Of a stretch of DNA of 5,480 nucleotides, positions 1 to 5,190 are shown piece by piece. The notes beneath the pieces were generated by a model. That model did not search any database, was not told the DNA's origin, and saw only the letters and a program-made list of their open reading frames with translations. The DNA comes from Planctomycetota bacterium (GTDB lineage Bacteria; Planctomycetota; Brocadiia; Brocadiales; Brocadiaceae): contig JAHFOW010000123.1 of assembly GCA_023261465.1 (NCBI GenBank), forward strand, positions 3,289 through 8,768, read 5' to 3'. Within the stretch, counting starts at the first letter, position 1; every line of letters starts with the position of its first letter. The position numbers were made by a program, and so were the translations under genes.

Positions 1-2
1 AT

Positions 3-134
3 AGTATTTACCATATCAAAGGCATGTTATATGGGCAAGAAAACCTGTGTTCCGCATATTGTGCGGGTCAATCTAATCAATGTTGGCTTTGGAACGATAT
101 ATTGTCTGATGGTAAATACGGCTATCATTTCTAG
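3..134 (+). CDS. Possible 3' end of an unidentified upstream gene
   Basis: A frame is open from the window edge to a TAG at 132-134 and encodes 43 residues ending in LSDGKYGYHF. The composition (Gly, Asn, Asp and two close Trp residues in CWLWND) looks protein-like, but I recognise no family. A second frame is open to a TAA at 148-150 and reads less like protein. The stop lies 21 bases before the next plus-strand ATG at 156, so the two genes could be co-transcribed. The same bases also carry a long inverted repeat (4-119), so this stretch might be structured non-coding DNA instead. Confidence 0.3.
   Translation, partial: SIYHIKGMLYGQENLCSAYCAGQSNQCWLWNDILSDGKYGYHF
4..119. repeat. 11-bp inverted repeat enclosing a central hairpin
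   Basis: GTATTTACCAT at 4-14 is the exact reverse complement of 109-119. Between them, CCGCA (52-56) and TGCGG (62-66) form a perfect 5-bp stem with a 5-base loop. The hairpin centre (59) and the outer repeat centre (about 61.5) nearly coincide, so the 116 bases can fold as one imperfect long hairpin. It ends 36 bases before the ATG of the deoxyribosyltransferase-like gene. It could be a regulatory leader, a small structured RNA or a decayed mobile-element end. Chance pairing inside a coding region is also possible. Confidence 0.45.
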
Positions 135-155
135 CTGGAAGTTGAAATAAAAAAA

Positions 156-1102
156 ATGAATAGAGGTGAATTAATATCGGAATTAAATGGTATCCATTCT
201 GAAGGGAAACAATTTTTCAGTGATTCATCCGATGCTTTGGAAGGTGTGAGCTGTTCCCAGCCAATCGGTAGGTCATATGAACGAGATGAGTTTTGGGATA
301 AGTTGCCAGAACATCTTCAAAAAACAGCTTCTTTATTAATTTCAAAACTTATTCAGATTGTACCTATTATTGCTGAAACAGCTCAAATGACACCTTACTT
401 AACTCAAACCGATCAGATAGACCTTGGACATGCTATTAAGGGATTGAGATCGGCTTTACATCTTTGTCGCTATAGGTATTGGAATATAGATGTGATTCAC
501 GACGAAGGAACAGTCCTTGGTGTTCATCCTGCTGGCCAAACAGATAATGAGGGTATTTATCCCGATAAATCTGCTCAGGTCTTTGAAGATTGTTACCGGC
601 GAATTTCCAATATAGTTGAACTTGTTAATCCTCTAACTATCAAACATGCCGAACAAAATGTTGAATCGAGAGGACAGCTCTCGTCAAATTTTAAGCCAGA
701 TACGGCTTTTATCATGATGTGGATGGATCCCAACCACCCTGAGTTAGAAGATGTCCATAATACAATTAAGAGATGCTTTAAAGAGTTTGGCATCAACGCT
801 GAACGAGCGGATGACATAGAGCATGATGGGTTAATTACAAAAGAAATACTTGAAAAAATAGCATCGTCAGAATTGATCTTACGGGGGCACGCCAAAGCGT
901 CTATTACGAAGTTGGCTTTGCCCACGCTATTCGAAAAAGGGTTCTATTATATCGAAAATCTGGAGAAAAAATTCATTTCGACCTAGCTGGTTACAATTGC
1001 CCAGAATACACAAACCTTAGCGATCTTGAAAAAAAACTCAAAAAAAGGTTATCCTGTATGACGGGGAGGAAGATAGCAAAAGATTCATCTGAATCCGAGT
1101 GA
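156..1102 (+). pseudogene. Nucleoside deoxyribosyltransferase/TIR-like domain protein, frameshifted
   Basis: The gene starts at ATG 156 (weak GGAAG upstream at 137-141) and reads in one frame to about codon 240, then continues in another frame to TGA at 1100-1102. The first frame alone ends artificially at 986. Residues 1-180 form a mostly helical N-terminal region that I cannot assign. From about residue 182 (DTAFIMMWMDP, then RADDIEH at 217-223 and an ITKEILEKI helix) the protein enters a Rossmann-like domain. The second frame from 875 gives DLTGARQSVYYEVGFAHA, then HFDLAGYNCPEY and LEKKLKKRLSCMTG. This is the DLTG...VYYE-G-AHA signature common in proteins related to nucleoside 2-deoxyribosyltransferases and TIR-like NAD/nucleotide-cleaving enzymes, many of them defence-associated. 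Several residues (typically an Ile/Ala before DLTG) are missing at the join, which fits a deletion of 7 or 10 bases. The restored protein would be about 317 residues. The broken copy ends in 36 unrelated residues and lacks the VYYE motif, so it is probably inactive. Domain identity is good; exact activity is unknown. Confidence 0.72.
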
Positions 1103-1110
1103 TAATAAAA

Positions 1111-1200
1111 AGCCAACAATTGAGTGCAGTGGACGTGGAGAATGTCGGCGGCGCTGACGCGGCAAACTCTCTGACCGCGCCACTGACCCAGTCGTTATGA
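1111..1200. other. attC-like integron recombination site (candidate)
   Basis: This GC-rich imperfect inverted repeat begins 8 bases after the restored stop of the preceding gene. Outer arms: AAC (1115-1117) pairs with GTT (1194-1196). After a partly mismatched spacer, CAGTGG (1127-1132) pairs exactly with CCACTG (1180-1185). A single unpaired G at 1126 sits between paired GT (1124-1125) and CAGTGG. This order (R box, loose spacer, L box with an extrahelical base, variable centre) and the length of about 90 bp are typical of attC. The R boxes AGCCAAC and GTTATGA depart from the consensus RYYYAAC/GTTRRRY at one and two positions. No integrase and no second attC are visible, so this is a candidate only. 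Confidence 0.4.
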
Positions 1201-1205
1201 CCATA

Positions 1206-1247
1206 ATGAAAAGATTGAATTGGCAAGCAGAAGGTGGTAAACTAAGT
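1206..1247 (+). pseudogene. Possible start of a small ORF cut by the IS
   Basis: ATG at 1206 opens a frame reading MKRLNWQAEGGKLS up to the edge of the insertion sequence. Inside the element the frame stops at once, in the terminal repeat. The composition looks like a protein N-terminus, and the position 6-10 bases after the attC-like site is where a gene cassette's ORF would begin. The frame on the far side of the IS (from 2176) lies antisense to a transposase remnant, so I see no convincing continuation. No clear ribosome binding site. Confidence 0.22.
1242..1246. repeat. Left copy of flanking direct repeat CTAAG
   Basis: CTAAG lies directly outside the left inverted repeat and again at 2176-2180 outside the right one; with the next base it is CTAAGT on both sides. 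It is the likely target-site duplication. Exact length is uncertain (3-6 bp) because the outermost element bases are ambiguous. IS5-family subgroups near IS427 usually make shorter duplications (2-4 bp), so part of the match may be chance. Confidence 0.55.
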
Positions 1248-1264
1248 ACTTATCCGTAAATAAC
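1248..1264 (+). repeat. IS left terminal inverted repeat
   Basis: ACTTATCCGTAAATAAC, exactly complementary to 2158-2174. It also contains the last ORFB codons (Val-Ile-Tyr-Gly) and the TAA stop read on the minus strand. Confidence 0.92.
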
Positions 1265-1660
1265 ACCAACTTTTCTCCAGCAAATAATGGCTGCAGCCAA
1301 GTGGAGAAGTGCTTCGTAGGTCTCGCTAAACTTTTCATAGCGTACCAGTAATTTCCTGAATCGGTTAAACCAGGAATGAGCCACCTCTACTATCCACCGA
1401 CGCGGCTTGTATCCCGGGATAGTCTTTTTCCCTTCGACTTCTTCTCCCCGTTGCCTCACGTGAGGAACGTAGTCCCTTGCTTCCATGGCTTCTCGTGCCG
1501 GATCGCCATGATACCCCTTGTCAGCACAAAGATGTTGCTCTGCTTCCTGTGGCCTATCAATAACAATTGCGTCTAAAACAGCCTCCAGTTGGGATACGTC
1601 ATGTCTGTTTGCTCCGGTTACGACTATCGACAACGGGATGCCACGCTCGTCCACCAGCAA
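1250..1660 (-). CDS. IS5-family transposase, C-terminal part (ORFB)
   Basis: This frame encodes the second half of the transposase. The listed start is a TTG at 1658-1660, but the frame is open further upstream (KNGSKRHLLVDERG), so it is most likely expressed only as a fusion to ORFA. Counting from the TTG, TGANRHD is at about 15-21, the second catalytic Asp is D47 in LCADKGYHGD, and the catalytic Glu is E92 in RRWIVEVAHSWFNRFRKLLVRYEK. This gives the D and E of the RNase-H-like DDE triad that cuts and joins the element ends. It ends VGVIYG with the stop inside the terminal repeat. No premature stop or missing catalytic residue is seen. Relative to ORFA the frame is +1 (equivalently -2). Confidence 0.85.
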   Translation of the reverse strand: MLVDERGIPLSIVVTGANRHDVSQLEAVLDAIVIDRPQEAEQHLCADKGYHGDPAREAMEARDYVPHVRQRGEEVEGKKTIPGYKPRRWIVEVAHSWFNRFRKLLVRYEKFSETYEALLHLAAAIICWRKVGVIYG

Positions 1661-2090
1661 ATGTCTCTTGCTTCCATTTTTTCCCCCTGTCCGTGGGATT
1701 TGGCCCCACAGCTTCTATTGCCAACGGTGCCTTTACCATTGCTCCATCAATACTCTGCCACTCCCAAGCAATGCCTTCCAGTTCATCATATTCTGCCAGA
1801 CCGGCACGCCATAACCGAAGGAAGAAGCCTTCTCTCAACCATTGAAGAAAGTATGAATGGATCGAACTTGCACTGCCAAAACGTTCTTTCGGTAATGCCT
1901 TCCACTGACACCCTGTTCTTAATACATACACGATTCCTTCGAAAACCTTTCGAGGTTCCATCGGTTTACGTCCACCACCGGACTTCCTTTTGTACTCTTT
2001 CTCCGCATTTCTCTTCGGTAAAACCGGAATAAGTGGCTTCACCCTCTCCCAAAACGCATCTGATACTTCCCACGATCGTATCTTTGCCAT
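1599..2090 (-). CDS. IS5-family transposase, N-terminal part (ORFA)
   Basis: ORFA starts at ATG 2090 behind a near-perfect Shine-Dalgarno (GGAGGT at 2101-2096, 5 bases from the ATG). It reads MAKIRSWEVSDAFWERVKPLIP, the usual N-terminal DNA-binding region of this group (DUF4096-like), with GCQWKALP at 60-67. The first catalytic Asp is D115 in SIDGAMVKAP, followed by GPNPTDRG at 129-136. After residue 137 the family sequence switches to the other frame at a GGGGGAAAAAA run. The last 26 or so residues of the 163-residue ORFA product (WKQETFAGG...) are therefore off-frame and not family-like. ORFA alone would bind DNA at most; a functional enzyme needs the ORFA-ORFB fusion. Confidence 0.87.
   Translation of the reverse strand: MAKIRSWEVSDAFWERVKPLIPVLPKRNAEKEYKRKSGGGRKPMEPRKVFEGIVYVLRTGCQWKALPKERFGSASSIHSYFLQWLREGFFLRLWRAGLAEYDELEGIAWEWQSIDGAMVKAPLAIEAVGPNPTDRGKKWKQETFAGGRAWHPVVDSRNRSKQT
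1677..1687 (-). other. Frame-change run G5A6 between ORFA and ORFB
   Basis: On the minus strand five G are followed by six A, exactly where family homology changes frame (ORFA ...TDRGK, ORFB KNGSKRH...). ORFB is +1 (or -2) relative to ORFA. One A fewer, through ribosomal or polymerase slippage, would give a continuous TDRGKNGSKRH. Frameshift-dependent transposases are known in the IS427-like groups, so a programmed event is plausible. A disabling single-base insertion would look the same. Confidence 0.65.
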
Positions 2091-2157
2091 ATCCCACCTC
2101 CATTAATCTAAGGTTATAGATGGAATGGAATATAACACGTTTCCTGAAAAATAGCTA

Positions 2158-2174
2158 GTTATTTACGGATAAGT
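2158..2174 (-). repeat. IS right terminal inverted repeat
   Basis: GTTATTTACGGATAAGT, perfect reverse complement of 1248-1264. It lies about 68 bases upstream of the ORFA start, so the transposase promoter should lie between it and 2090. Confidence 0.92.
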
Positions 2175-2175
2175 T

Positions 2176-2180
2176 CTAAG
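2176..2180. repeat. Right copy of flanking direct repeat CTAAG
   Basis: Matches CTAAG at 1242-1246 on the other side of the IS; probable target-site duplication. On the minus strand it contributes the end of the Asp-Leu codons of the interrupted IS1634-type transposase fragment. Confidence 0.55.
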
Positions 2181-2338
2181 TCATTTGCCTTGCCAAGATA
2201 AGCCAAAACAACAGGCCTTGGCTTTCCATTTACACGCCTCGATTCAACGATGTACCAATACTTATGGTCTCTTGAGTTTTTGGATTGAATGGTGGCCACG
2301 CCGGCTCCTATGTCAGTGTATACATAGCGACATTTCAT
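2176..2338 (-). pseudogene. IS1634-family transposase, N-terminal remnant (copy B)
   Basis: From ATG at 2338 the minus strand reads about 54 residues: MKCRYVYTDIGAG, then HKYWYIVESRRVNGKPRP and VVLAYLGKANDL. The block YW-IVESRRVNGKPRP-----YLGKADDLL is the typical N-terminus of a branch of IS1634/IS4-type DDE transposases, normally about 500 residues or more. The frame runs into the IS5-family element after ANDL and stops five codons later inside it. On the far side of the IS the frame gives only DLVYHLLLANSIFSLWS and a stop, with no recognisable continuation, so most of the gene is gone. The sequence differs clearly from the neighbouring copy A, so they come from two different elements. It is non-functional. 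Confidence 0.7.
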
Positions 2339-2343
2339 AAAAT

Positions 2344-2378
2344 AGCCATAACCAATTATACTACAAATTGTTATGGCT
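2344..2378. repeat. Hairpin upstream of transposase remnant B
   Basis: AGCCATAAC at 2344-2352 pairs perfectly with GTTATGGCT at 2370-2378. AATT/AATT pairing continues inward past one bulged C, leaving a short A/T-rich loop. It lies 5 bases upstream of the ATG of remnant B on the minus strand and covers its ribosome-binding region. A likely role is shielding the start codon from read-through transcripts, as many insertion sequences do. It could also belong to the left end of that element. Confidence 0.6.
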
Positions 2379-2414
2379 TATGCGTTTCTGAAAATACTTG
2401 GTTTTATAATAAAC

Positions 2415-2681
2415 TCACGCTAGAGCCTTTGCCACCTGGTACACACACCACACCGCTCCTACGGACAATCCTTCGTGAAGTTCTACCGATTCTGACAATG
2501 CGCTCAGATCCTCTTTATGGCTGAGTGCAAGTTTTATCGCTTCTATCTTCTGGGGCGCACAATTTGACAGATTTGCTATGGTGCGTTTCTTTACCTTTCC
2601 ATCCTCCCGATACGATTCCCGCAAAAGGATGGAGCGATAGATTTTCTTGCCGAATTTTGATTTGTTCTCTACAATATGCAT
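2415..2681 (-). pseudogene. IS1634-family transposase, N-terminal remnant (copy A)
   Basis: Starting at ATG 2681 (GGTGG just upstream), 88 residues read MHIVENKSKFGKKIYRSILLRESYREDGKVKKRTIANLSN, then IEAIKLALSHKEDL, LSESVELHEGLSVGAVW and YQVAKALA before a TGA. This is the standard N-terminus of one IS1634 branch (RESYR-DGKVKKRTIANLS and H-GLSVGAVW), before the DDE domain, which is entirely missing. A GTG at 2690 would add three residues, but the ATG fits the family better. Homology ends near 2420, where the sequence passes within about 40 bases into the upstream hairpin of copy B. Insertion of element B is the simplest explanation for the truncation. Confidence 0.78.
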
Positions 2682-2815
2682 GTCCACCACAATATATCAT
2701 ATTGTTTAATATTGTTAAGCATAATATTGATTATAAATAATATATTAGTGCCTACGTGTTTATGTATAAATCCTTACTTAATACCTTTACTTGAAATGGG
2801 TTATATAAATACTAC

Positions 2816-2866
2816 GGGGGTGAACATCCGTTGCAATCCCCTTCACCCCCTTTGTTAATGGGGATT
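2816..2866. repeat. Two interlocking stems, possible H-type pseudoknot
   Basis: Stem 1: GGGGGTGAA (2816-2824) with TTCACCCCC (2842-2850), 9 perfect pairs. Stem 2: AATCCCC (2835-2841, in the loop of stem 1) with GGGGATT (2860-2866), 7 perfect pairs. The second stem starts where the first ends, with connecting loops of 10 and 9 bases, which is the order of an H-type pseudoknot. Alternatively the two are mutually exclusive hairpins. Only a short broken T run follows on the plus strand and none on the minus strand, so it is not a standard intrinsic terminator. Confidence 0.55.
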
Positions 2867-2920
2867 TAGTTGCGGCTTCATTGCACTATGATGTCATGCA
2901 ACATACTAAATAGCCCGGTC

Positions 2921-2935
2921 ATTCTCTATGAGAAT
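2921..2935. repeat. Short hairpin downstream of dinB
   Basis: ATTCTC (2921-2926) and GAGAAT (2930-2935) form a perfect 6-bp stem with a TAT loop, 20 bases beyond the dinB stop. It is a possible 3' end structure for the operon transcript, but no T run follows on the minus strand. Confidence 0.4.
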
Positions 2936-2954
2936 ATTAAATTATTTGATCATT

Positions 2955-4205
2955 TTACACCTTTTTATTTTTCTGCTCTGAAAAGTTAACGCATTTAACA
3001 CTGTCAGGCCGCCAGGATGGAGAGATAACACCCTTGTGGTGGTAGCGTTCAATCAGTGCGCCCCAGGTTATGCAGAAATCGCCGTAACGGTCATTGATAT
3101 CGTCCATGGCACGGGTAGCTGATTGCTTGCTCCTGTCCGCATTAAAAAGAGGTATCTGCGCAATATTCTTAATGAGATTACATACACTAACACCTACCAA
3201 CCTGATGGATTTCTGCAACCGTATTGTATTGAGTATGTCTTTGGCAACAATATAAATGTCCAGGCTGCTGTTCATGTGTGTTCCTATAGAACATTGCTTC
3301 GTAAAGGTCGTAAAATCTGAATAACGCAAGGTAAGGGCTATTGTCCTCCCCATATAGCCGCCGCGTCGTAAGCGTCGTCCTACCATCTCGGATAATTGGA
3401 GGATATGTTGCTCCAGGGTTTCCACATCGCTCACGTCTTTATCAAGGGTCATGCTATGGCCGACCGACCTGGCATTGGGTTCTTGCCCCATGGGTATGAC
3501 AGGGCTGTCGTCTATGCCCTGGGCCATAAGCTTTAATTGTTCCCCGATCACGCCGAATCGGTTCTTTAATAAGTGTATGGGTGTCCGTCCCAGTTCACCG
3601 CAGGTCTTGATTCCTAAAGCTGCCAGGTGGTTTTCTAGTCGTGAGCCAATACCGCAGAGTTCTTTTACCGGCAACTGTTCCAGTAATTTTTTAAGATCCT
3701 CTTGATTGATAATGACAAGCCCATCCGGTTTTTTCATGTCGCTGGCCAGTTTTGCCAACAACTTATTATGAGCTATGCCAATAGAACAGGTCAGCCGCCC
3801 AAGTCTTTCTCGAATATCCTGCTTTATTTTCCTTGCAATAGTTTCAGCATCACCAAAAAGCAGAATGGAACCGGTGATGTCCAGAAACACCTCATCAATG
3901 GAATAAACCTCAACGATGGGGGTATACTGCTGATATATCTCGACAAGGCGTCGGCAGGTATCTGTATAACGGTTCGTGTTACCGGCTACCAGGATAATAT
4001 GAGGACACAGCTGTTTGGCTTCATATTTAGTCATGCCTGTTTTAACTCCGTATGCCCTTGCCTCGTAAGAAGACGTGGTGACTACCGTTCGCTCGTGAGA
4101 GCCAATGACCGCGATGGGCTTTCCTCTCAGTGCAGGATTGATCTGTTGCTCCACAGAGGCAAAGAAGGCGTTCATGTCGCTGTGCATAATAGTCCGTTTA
4201 TTCAT
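2955..4205 (-). CDS. dinB: Y-family translesion DNA polymerase (Pol IV type)
   Basis: This 416-residue protein copies past damaged bases with low fidelity and no proofreading. It opens MNKRTIMHSDMNAFFASVEQ. D10 and the SIDE motif (D104, E105) are the metal-binding catalytic residues, matching D8, D103 and E104 of E. coli Pol IV. F15 is the expected steric gate against ribonucleotides, and the residue two after D10 is Asn (N12) where Asp is common. The palm/fingers region runs to about 165 (SIGIAHNKLLAKLASD-KKPDG). The helix-hairpin-helix thumb is at 176-235 (LCGIG). The little finger follows, with RSVGHSMTLD at 246-255. QIPLF at 350-354 is a good beta-clamp binding motif. The tail ATRAMDDINDRYG...ISPSWRPD is typical of Pol IV homologues in several Gram-negative lineages. 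It lies 55 bases downstream of the small gene in the same direction, so it is likely co-transcribed with lexA and DNA-damage induced. The ATG at 4205 is the family start; its ribosome binding site is weak. Confidence 0.93.
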   Translation of the reverse strand: MNKRTIMHSDMNAFFASVEQQINPALRGKPIAVIGSHERTVVTTSSYEARAYGVKTGMTKYEAKQLCPHIILVAGNTNRYTDTCRRLVEIYQQYTPIVEVYSIDEVFLDITGSILLFGDAETIARKIKQDIRERLGRLTCSIGIAHNKLLAKLASDMKKPDGLVIINQEDLKKLLEQLPVKELCGIGSRLENHLAALGIKTCGELGRTPIHLLKNRFGVIGEQLKLMAQGIDDSPVIPMGQEPNARSVGHSMTLDKDVSDVETLEQHILQLSEMVGRRLRRGGYMGRTIALTLRYSDFTTFTKQCSIGTHMNSSLDIYIVAKDILNTIRLQKSIRLVGVSVCNLIKNIAQIPLFNADRSKQSATRAMDDINDRYGDFCITWGALIERYHHKGVISPSWRPDSVKCVNFSEQKNKKV

Positions 4206-4260
4206 TTGTGAAATAACCTGCTGTCTTATTTGCGATTAATTATGGTTACGATTTTAAACG

Positions 4261-4515
4261 CTAACCAGCCGTTTCTATGGAGTGGAGCGTCCATACGATG
4301 GTATCGGCGCTATACGAGATGTCAAAAAGGTTAGCGCCGTCTGTAACCGTAAAATGATGTATACTGGATTTTCCTGCTTTTTCCGTCCAAATATAAGTGA
4401 TTTCCCTGATATCGTATTTTTGACCACTCCATACAAACCAGACGGGTTTGATCTTCTTTTTGTTATCGCCAAAAACGGCGCCTACTTTGACAGGTTCGTT
4501 AACTTCAGTAACCAT
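4261..4515 (-). CDS. Small protein between lexA and dinB (DUF6504-like?)
   Basis: An 84-residue protein, starting at ATG 4515 behind GGAGAGAG. A TTG at 4527 would add four residues but ignores this site. It has no signal peptide or membrane segment. The core KPVWFVWSGQKYDIREITYIWTEK looks like a small beta-barrel and resembles the pattern P-x-F-W-G-x-Y-x-V...W of short DUF6504-type proteins encoded beside Y-family polymerases and imuB. A second half, HHFTVTDGANLFDISYSADTIVWTLHSIE, suggests further beta strands. It starts 15 bases after the lexA stop and ends 55 bases before dinB, so it belongs to the SOS operon. An accessory role in translesion synthesis is an inference from position; the function is unknown. 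Confidence 0.75.
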   Translation of the reverse strand: MVTEVNEPVKVGAVFGDNKKKIKPVWFVWSGQKYDIREITYIWTEKAGKSSIHHFTVTDGANLFDISYSADTIVWTLHSIETAG

Positions 4516-4530
4516 AACTCTCTCCAAAAA

Positions 4531-5178
4531 TCATTTATCTAATTGTCTTATTACCGCCGTTACCTTGCCAATGATACTCACCTCTGATTGTCCCGCTTTA
4601 ATGACAATCGGCTTCATGGTTGGATTTTCAGGTTTCAATTGGATAGTGTCACCGTGTTTATAAAATCGTTTTACCGTAGATTCTCCATCGATGAGGGTCA
4701 CTACGATATCGCCGTTATTGGCTACCGGTTGTGGAACAACAAGGACAAGGTCGCCTTCTAATATATGGGCATCAATCATACTGTCTCCGACTACCCGCAA
4801 AAGAAAGGCATGGTTGTTACGGTACACCATTTTGTCTATCGAAAGGTAGCCTTCGATATCTTCTATGGCTGGATGGGGTGTGCCTGCCTGAACCCTTCCC
4901 ACAATAGGTACAGACCGTACCCCTGCGCCTCTGGCGGATATATCTACAATCTCAATAGCCCGTGGGCTGTTAAATTGTCGCCTGATGTATCCTTTACGCT
5001 CCAGGATGTCAAGGTACTTACTAACAATATTGGTACTGGAAAGCCCCAGCCCATCCATAAGCTCCCGTACCGTAGGCGGATAACCTTTTTCCTGAAGATA
5101 TTCTTTTAGGTGAGACAGAAAACCGGTCTGTTTTTCAGTCAATGTCGAATTTGATGATTTTGATTTATTGGTGTCCAT
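4531..5178 (-). CDS. lexA: LexA repressor, SOS regulator
   Basis: A 215-residue repressor of the DNA-damage response. It self-cleaves when RecA filaments form and so releases its target genes. The N-terminal winged helix-turn-helix covers about 13-72 (LTEKQTGFLSHLKEYLQEKG, then PPTVRELMDGLGLSSTNIVSKYLDILERKGYI). The cleavage site is Ala98-Gly99 in VGRVQAGTP. The catalytic dyad is Ser133 (GDSMIDAHI) and Lys170 (ESTVKRF), so all autoproteolysis residues are present. ATG at 5178 is preferred: GGTGA lies four bases upstream and the palindromic operator is centred on it. The frame is open to a TTG at 5217, but that TTG is the first half of the -35 box. A TTG at the LTEK position (about codon 13) would match the usual N-terminus but has no ribosome binding site. 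It is the first gene of a likely lexA-small protein-dinB operon and probably represses itself. Confidence 0.95.
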   Translation of the reverse strand: MDTNKSKSSNSTLTEKQTGFLSHLKEYLQEKGYPPTVRELMDGLGLSSTNIVSKYLDILERKGYIRRQFNSPRAIEIVDISARGAGVRSVPIVGRVQAGTPHPAIEDIEGYLSIDKMVYRNNHAFLLRVVGDSMIDAHILEGDLVLVVPQPVANNGDIVVTLIDGESTVKRFYKHGDTIQLKPENPTMKPIVIKAGQSEVSIIGKVTAVIRQLDK

Positions 5179-5190
5179 ATGTTCACCAAT
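5167..5190. promoter_or_regulatory. Probable LexA operator over the lexA start
   Basis: A 24-bp palindrome with 20 of 24 bases symmetric: arms ATTGGTG (5167-5173) and CACCAAT (5184-5190) around a CATATG core (5176-5181). Positions 5170-5187 fit the Geobacter LexA box GGTT-N2-C-N4-G-N3-ACC except for G instead of T at the fourth base. Its edge overlaps the -10 box and it covers the expected transcription start and the ATG, so bound LexA would block initiation. A Gram-positive-type half site GAAC is also present on the minus strand, but its partner half is degenerate. Confidence 0.72.

Larger units (their letters stand above)
1248..2174 (-). mobile_element. IS5-family insertion sequence (IS427-like, two ORFs)
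   Basis: A complete element of about 927 bp. Its ends are 17-bp perfect inverted repeats (1248-1264 and 2158-2174, ACTTATCCGTAAATAAC and its complement). It encodes a DDE transposase on the minus strand, split into ORFA and ORFB. The motifs SIDGAMVKAP, GPNPTDRG, TGANRHD, ADKGYHGD and the NRFRKLLVRYEK block around the catalytic Glu identify the IS5 family, IS427-like group. The ORFB stop codon lies inside the left repeat. A CTAAG direct repeat flanks the element. Ends, repeats and catalytic residues are all intact, so the element looks recent and possibly active, provided the frame change is bypassed. Confidence 0.9.
2682..2954. other. Gene-free AT-rich intergenic region
   Basis: No convincing ORF on either strand. 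From 2691 to about 2750 it is almost pure A/T, with TAATATTG occurring twice; this may hold the promoter or end of IS1634 remnant A, but I cannot place a terminal repeat. From 2816 on it holds the GC-rich stem pair and a small hairpin listed separately. GTTGC (2869-2873) and GCAAC (2898-2902) form a further weak inverted repeat. It separates transposon debris from the 3' end of dinB. Confidence 0.6.

Noticed and set aside
4..119. Upstream attC or retron RNA
   Set aside because: The ends lack AAC/GTT core boxes needed for attC, and no reverse transcriptase or recognisable msr/msd layout is visible; kept only as an unexplained inverted repeat.
1038..1226. 62-codon minus-strand ORF across the attC-like region
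   Set aside because: It has a TTG-type start, no ribosome binding site and a Ser/Pro/Thr-rich composition with no family pattern. It is antisense to the restored end of the deoxyribosyltransferase-like gene and explained by the GC-rich inverted repeat.
1589..2032. Plus-strand ORFs of up to 147 codons inside the IS
   Set aside because: They are antisense to the transposase ORFA, which has clear family motifs and a strong Shine-Dalgarno. The plus-strand frames show no protein pattern.
2816..2856. Intrinsic terminator for dinB
   Set aside because: The stem is strong but the minus strand carries no T run after it, and it lies about 105 bases beyond the stop codon. The plus-strand T run is short and interrupted.
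3702..4211. 169-codon plus-strand ORF opposite dinB
   Set aside because: It is a shadow of the polymerase coding strand: no start signal and no recognisable motif, while the minus strand has every Y-family residue.
4244..4266. Second LexA box between the small gene and dinB (GGTTA...TAACC)
   Set aside because: The arms are 23 bp apart end to end instead of 18, the inner C/G positions do not fit, and one arm overlaps the stop codon of the small gene.
4765..5109. 114-codon plus-strand ORF opposite lexA
   Set aside because: Antisense shadow of lexA; no ribosome binding site or domain.
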